Below, one piece after another: positions 63,810-64,000 of a stretch of DNA of 64,000 nt. How positions within the stretch are numbered: position 1 is the stretch's first letter; each line of letters begins with the position of its first letter. The translations under genes were made by a program, and so were the position numbers. Source of the DNA: Flavobacteriales bacterium (GTDB taxonomy: Bacteria; Bacteroidota; Bacteroidia; Flavobacteriales_C; GCA-002722245); contig JAHEZL010000011.1 of NCBI GenBank assembly GCA_023251095.1, positions 58,601 through 122,600 of the forward strand. Reading direction: 5' to 3'. Below the pieces are notes generated by a model. The model had not been told where the DNA came from and ran no database searches. It worked only from the letters and a program-made list of their open reading frames with translations.

Positions 63810-64000
63810 GCAATGCAATTGAGAAGTATTTAAAAAAAGATGTGGAACAATTGAAAATAATTAAAAACGAGCGCTAAACTGGATATTCCTCATAAATTGA
63901 GCAATCCATTCCTAATTGCATTGAGCACGTAAAGTTAATTGGCAGTTTGCATAAAAAAATGTTGAGTTCGATTGCGGCATTTATTTGTTTTTATTTTTCA

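Noticed and set aside
63959..64000. ATG-opened plus-strand frame running off the window end
   Set aside because: Only 14 codons are visible and no consensus promoter precedes it; it may be the start of an exported protein but cannot be supported.

Overview
The window is chromosomal DNA of a Bacteroidota bacterium, probably from the Flavobacteriales or a nearby order; I cannot place it more finely from sequence alone. The evidence is: seven proteins ending in type IX secretion (T9SS) type A sorting domains; Bacteroidota promoters of the form TTG-N20-TAnnTTTG; a tmRNA encoding the tag GENNYALAA; lineage-typical families (DUF3570, DUF4266, HYC_CC_PP, an RND pump fused to its outer-membrane factor); and low GC. 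I see no CRISPR array, rRNA, tRNA or transposase.

Layout. 1-2.5 kb: an RNA/ribosome repair operon, rtcB-prfH, behind a short leader ORF and an intrinsic terminator that look like an attenuator. 2.6-9.5 kb: an OmpA-like lipoprotein, a DUF1653 protein and a giant alpha-2-macroglobulin. 9.5-16.2 kb: a palindromic element, three small exported proteins, and a GH30-GH74 pair secreted by T9SS. 16.3-22.1 kb: a lipoprotein thioredoxin, two porins, tsaD, a Rieske lipoprotein and a di-heme cytochrome. 22.4-27 kb: rpmE2, a conserved membrane protein, a beta-helix lipoprotein and an Omp85 barrel. 27.1-33.1 kb: a heavy-metal RND efflux operon. 33.1-35.2 kb: ssrA (tmRNA), with a serine recombinase gene whose 3' end runs into it from the other strand. 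35.5-39.7 kb: small membrane/exported proteins and metE under a cobalamin riboswitch. 40-48.6 kb: T9SS-secreted GH5 cellulase, glycine-rich adhesin-like protein, GH18 chitinase and a beta-helix protein. 48.7-55.8 kb: TetR regulator, RIC-type hemerythrin protein and an imelysin/di-heme/imelysin operon. 55.8-63.8 kb: a seven-gene minus-strand operon (thioredoxin-fold, ApbE, DUF4266, DUF3570, two Ycf48-like propellers, DsbD-like) followed upstream by a NarL/LuxR-type response regulator.

The secreted GH5, GH30, GH74 and GH18 enzymes suggest growth on plant glucans/xyloglucan and chitin. Two parts stand out. First, the rtcB-prfH leader can form mutually exclusive structures, so loss of active ribosomes could switch the ribosome-repair operon on. 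Second, an 18-bp site ATACC-N8-GGTAT occurs in front of the response regulator gene, the imelysin operon and the ApbE/DUF4266 operon. At the first two it sits at exactly the same distance from the -7 element. This suggests one regulon joining iron-type imelysin/cytochrome proteins with an exported flavin/thiol redox system in which DUF4266 carries an EGAT motif resembling ApbE target sites. These functional links are inferences.
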